Below the pieces are notes generated by a model. The model did not search any database and was not told the DNA's origin. It was given only the letters and a program-made list of their open reading frames with translations. Positions 28,918 through 30,729 of a DNA stretch of 30,729 bases are shown piece after piece. The stretch covers positions 1 to 30,729 of the IMG/VR virus record IMGVR_UViG_3300017956_000075. One strand, given 5' to 3'. The number at the start of each line of letters is the position of its first letter. Within the stretch, counting starts at the first letter, position 1. The translations under genes and the position numbers were made by a program. Source of the DNA: a virus.

Positions 28918-30729
28918 GATCTTCTTCTCCCTCCTCCTGCTGGTGCAGCCGCAGCCATTATAGTAGCGCCCGCAGCAACTAATACTCTTCTTTGTTCAAC
29001 ATTAATATTTGAACCCAGTGGTACGTATTCTCCAAAGTCTTTATCAGAGAATATATTTACTTCCTTTTGGAAAGTATCTTTTACTTCGTCTTCAGCTTCA
29101 TTAACTGCTGCGACAAGAACTTGTTGAGCATCGTCGGAAATTTCTTCAAACTTATCATCTGTTATAAGTTTTTCAACTTCTTCTACGGTTACATTGCCGT
29201 CAACAACATCAAGGAAATCTTCTGCTAGTTCCTCATCTAATTCATCTAGCTCTTCAACTATTTTTACTTCAGCTTCATCAACCTCTAGAAGGTTAACGCC
29301 TTCTGTGTCGATACCTAATTGTTGAAATTCTACTTTAGTTTCTTCAGCTTTTTCTTCTGCGAGCGTCAAGGGCACGGTGGTTGTCGTAGTTGTGGCTCTC
29401 GGGATCGTTGTGCTCGTCGTAGATGTTGTTGTTGAGGAAGTCGAGGTTGGGGCGACCGTAGTTGTGGTTGTTGTTGTTGGCACTGTTGAGGTGGTGGTTG
29501 TCGTGGAAGTGCTCGTAGTTGGGGGCACCGTACTCGTCGTAGTACTTGTTGTTGATGTCGTTGTTGTTGATGGCAGCACCTCCGTAGTAGTAGTTGTCGG
29601 CGCTACCGTAGTAGTTGTTGTTGGCGCCAACGTCGTTGTTGTCGTACTTGTACTAGTACTGGTTGTTGTGGTAGGTGTCACAGTTGTAGTAGTTGTAGTC
29701 GTTGTCGGTACTGTGGTCGTTGTTGTCGTGGTGGTCGTCGTGGTGGTGGTGGGTGGCGTTGGTGCTAAAACCTCGATTTCCATTGTTTCACCAATATGGC
29801 AGTCCCCTTCAGAGCCACACGCAAGAATATTAAAATATTTAACACCACTACCAATATCTTCATATGCAATTGTGTAGGAAGTTTGAGAAAAATCCCCAGT
29901 GCTAGAGATAGCACCCTCGTCTTCTAGTTCCCACATGTTTCCAATGTTGTTCCAGGCAATTTGATAATGAGATGGATCCACAAACCCGTCGGAAGAAGCA
30001 TCCCAACTAAAGGTCAGATCCCCGGTCGCTGCATCTTCTACGTACGTTTGATTGTCAACGACGTCGGGCATATTCATGATTGTCGTTGACTGAACAGGCG
30101 TCCAAGAAGAGTACATGGCTTCCGTGTCATTATCTGATCTGATAGTTACATTAAATAGCCCGTGAGCCTCGTTGAAAAGAGTTTCTATGTACGAGGCGTC
30201 AAATGTGTATGCGGTGTTCAAGGCGTTTTCGTCACCGACATTCCCGGTCGCCACTCCGTATGGACCGGCGTTGCCATCATCGTTGAGACCAAATCCGATT
30301 GCGTATCGTTCAGGATCAAGTGTGCCACTGGTTGGTGCATCCCAGTCGGCGGTGACAGTTCCGTTGAAGTAGTCAACGGTCAGGGTGAGGTTTGTTGGTG
30401 GACCAATTGTCTGAGGGACAGTTGTCGTAGTAGTGGTAGCAGGGGTCGCCCACGTCCAAGTGTTTTGCACAAATCCACACAGGGTTGAAGAGGTCAGTCC
30501 TTGACAGACATCCCAAGAGGCATCAGAAGACCAGCCATCTGGCGGAGAGTTGCTATTGATCGAATTGAAATACGAGTTAGTGAGCAGATTGGTGAGATCA
30601 CTCCACTCGGTGCTTCCGTCTAGTTTTGCTTTGAAAGCGACTTCTTTGATTTCCGTTCCGTAGTTTCCTCCCCAACCTTCGCCATCTTTTGCCCAAATGC
30701 GAATCTTCACCGTGTCCCACAATGTTGAA
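28914..30729 (-). CDS. Surface protein with FnIII-like domains, Thr-rich stalk and C-terminal anchor (partial)
   Basis: At least 604 residues, open at the window edge, so the N terminus is missing. Going toward the C terminus there is a beta-rich part with DGWSSDASWDVCQG, two fibronectin-III-like domains (PPTNLTLTVDYFNGTVTADW and DLTFSWDASSDGFVDPSHYQ), a ~130-residue Thr tract broken by VP, AP, TS and LAP, an acidic helical domain (LDELDEELAEDFLDVVDGN) and the end FGEYVPLGSNINVEQRRV, a hydrophobic helix (LVAAGATIMAAAAPAG) and GGRRRS. That end has the layout of a sorting/anchor tail. The Thr tract and FnIII domains suit a secreted or surface adhesin. The gene is visibly more GC-rich than its neighbours. 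The start codon lies outside the window. Confidence 0.8.
   Translation of the reverse strand, partial: STLWDTVKIRIWAKDGEGWGGNYGTEIKEVAFKAKLDGSTEWSDLTNLLTNSYFNSINSNSPPDGWSSDASWDVCQGLTSSTLCGFVQNTWTWATPATTTTTTVPQTIGPPTNLTLTVDYFNGTVTADWDAPTSGTLDPERYAIGFGLNDDGNAGPYGVATGNVGDENALNTAYTFDASYIETLFNEAHGLFNVTIRSDNDTEAMYSSWTPVQSTTIMNMPDVVDNQTYVEDAATGDLTFSWDASSDGFVDPSHYQIAWNNIGNMWELEDEGAISSTGDFSQTSYTIAYEDIGSGVKYFNILACGSEGDCHIGETMEIEVLAPTPPTTTTTTTTTTTTTVPTTTTTTTTVTPTTTTSTSTSTTTTTLAPTTTTTVAPTTTTTEVLPSTTTTSTTSTTTSTVPPTTSTSTTTTTSTVPTTTTTTTVAPTSTSSTTTSTTSTTIPRATTTTTTVPLTLAEEKAEETKVEFQQLGIDTEGVNLLEVDEAEVKIVEELDELDEELAEDFLDVVDGNVTVEEVEKLITDDKFEEISDDAQQVLVAAVNEAEDEVKDTFQKEVNIFSDKDFGEYVPLGSNINVEQRRVLVAAGATIMAAAAPAGGGRRRS
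29373..29765 (-). repeat. Thr-codon low-complexity repeat tract
   Basis: About 390 bases of ACN-repeat coding (poly-Thr with VP, AP, ST, LAP spacers) within the surface protein. The complementary strand reads as a Val-only frame, which is not a gene. The tract is prone to length change during replication. Confidence 0.9.

Noticed and set aside
29377-29877. A + strand open frame of almost only valine
   Set aside because: It is the complement of the Thr codon tract of the reverse-strand surface protein, is low complexity and lacks a ribosome binding site.
30162-30488. Open + strand frames under the surface protein
   Set aside because: They are antisense to FnIII-like coding sequence and have no ribosome binding site or recognisable domain.

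Overview
The window reads as part of a tailed double-stranded DNA phage genome of low to moderate GC. Genes are packed head to tail with ATGA, GTGA or TAATG stop/start overlaps, almost all on the + strand, with many genes under 100 codons. No terminase, portal, capsid or tail-assembly gene is recognisable, so it looks like a replication plus lysis/accessory segment of a larger genome. The host is not shown directly. The right-end surface protein has long Thr tracts broken by VP/AP and a C-terminal hydrophobic/Arg tail, a style I associate with marine Acidimicrobiia/Actinomarina-like Actinobacteria. Together with the AT-rich sequence and one possible leaderless gene, this makes a low-GC aquatic actinobacterium my best guess. 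That host call is inference.

Layout. 1-270: a small unknown gene and a hairpin terminator. 287-2274: two glycosyltransferases and a Vsr-like nuclease. 2258-11575: a replication operon with DnaB-like helicase, a degenerate Cas4-like protein, an HD hydrolase, a 59-aa ORF, an AEP-type primase, Zn-ribbon proteins, a full PHP-bearing DnaE polymerase and an intact Cas4-like nuclease that seems to start at AUA. 11576-11892: a bidirectional terminator, one reversed small gene and overlapping divergent promoters around a palindrome. 11893-16019: a second operon with a T7 endonuclease I-like nuclease, a sigma-70-like factor, a helical protein, RNase H, a dNMP kinase-like protein and a histone H1-like AT-hook protein, ended by a clear intrinsic terminator.

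16060-20500: several very basic small proteins, an iron/2-oxoglutarate oxygenase, an M15-type endolysin with two peptidoglycan-binding repeats, a holin-like protein, a sugar-ketoisomerase-like cupin and tRNA-Ser(GCU). 20520-23407: a DnaQ-like exonuclease with Zn ribbon, two more glycosyltransferases, a methyltransferase-like protein and a Zn-ribbon protein. 23451-28472: a disordered protein, a Cys-rich protein and an oxidative cassette of two prolyl-hydroxylase-type oxygenases, a glutathione-peroxidase-like protein and two tandem PhyH oxygenases. 28507-28746: a second holin-like protein. 28747-30729: two reverse-strand genes, a 56-aa membrane protein and a mucin-like surface protein cut by the window edge.

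How the genes fit together. Helicase, AEP primase and DnaE give the phage much of its own replisome, with RNase H, nucleases, an exonuclease and a nucleotide kinase for primer removal, recombination and dNTP supply. The sigma-like factor could direct later transcription, and a TTACTAT motif recurs in several later intergenic gaps. The glycosyltransferases, cupin and methyltransferase point to making or altering a glycan. The five oxygenases and the peroxidase-like protein form the least explained functional block.
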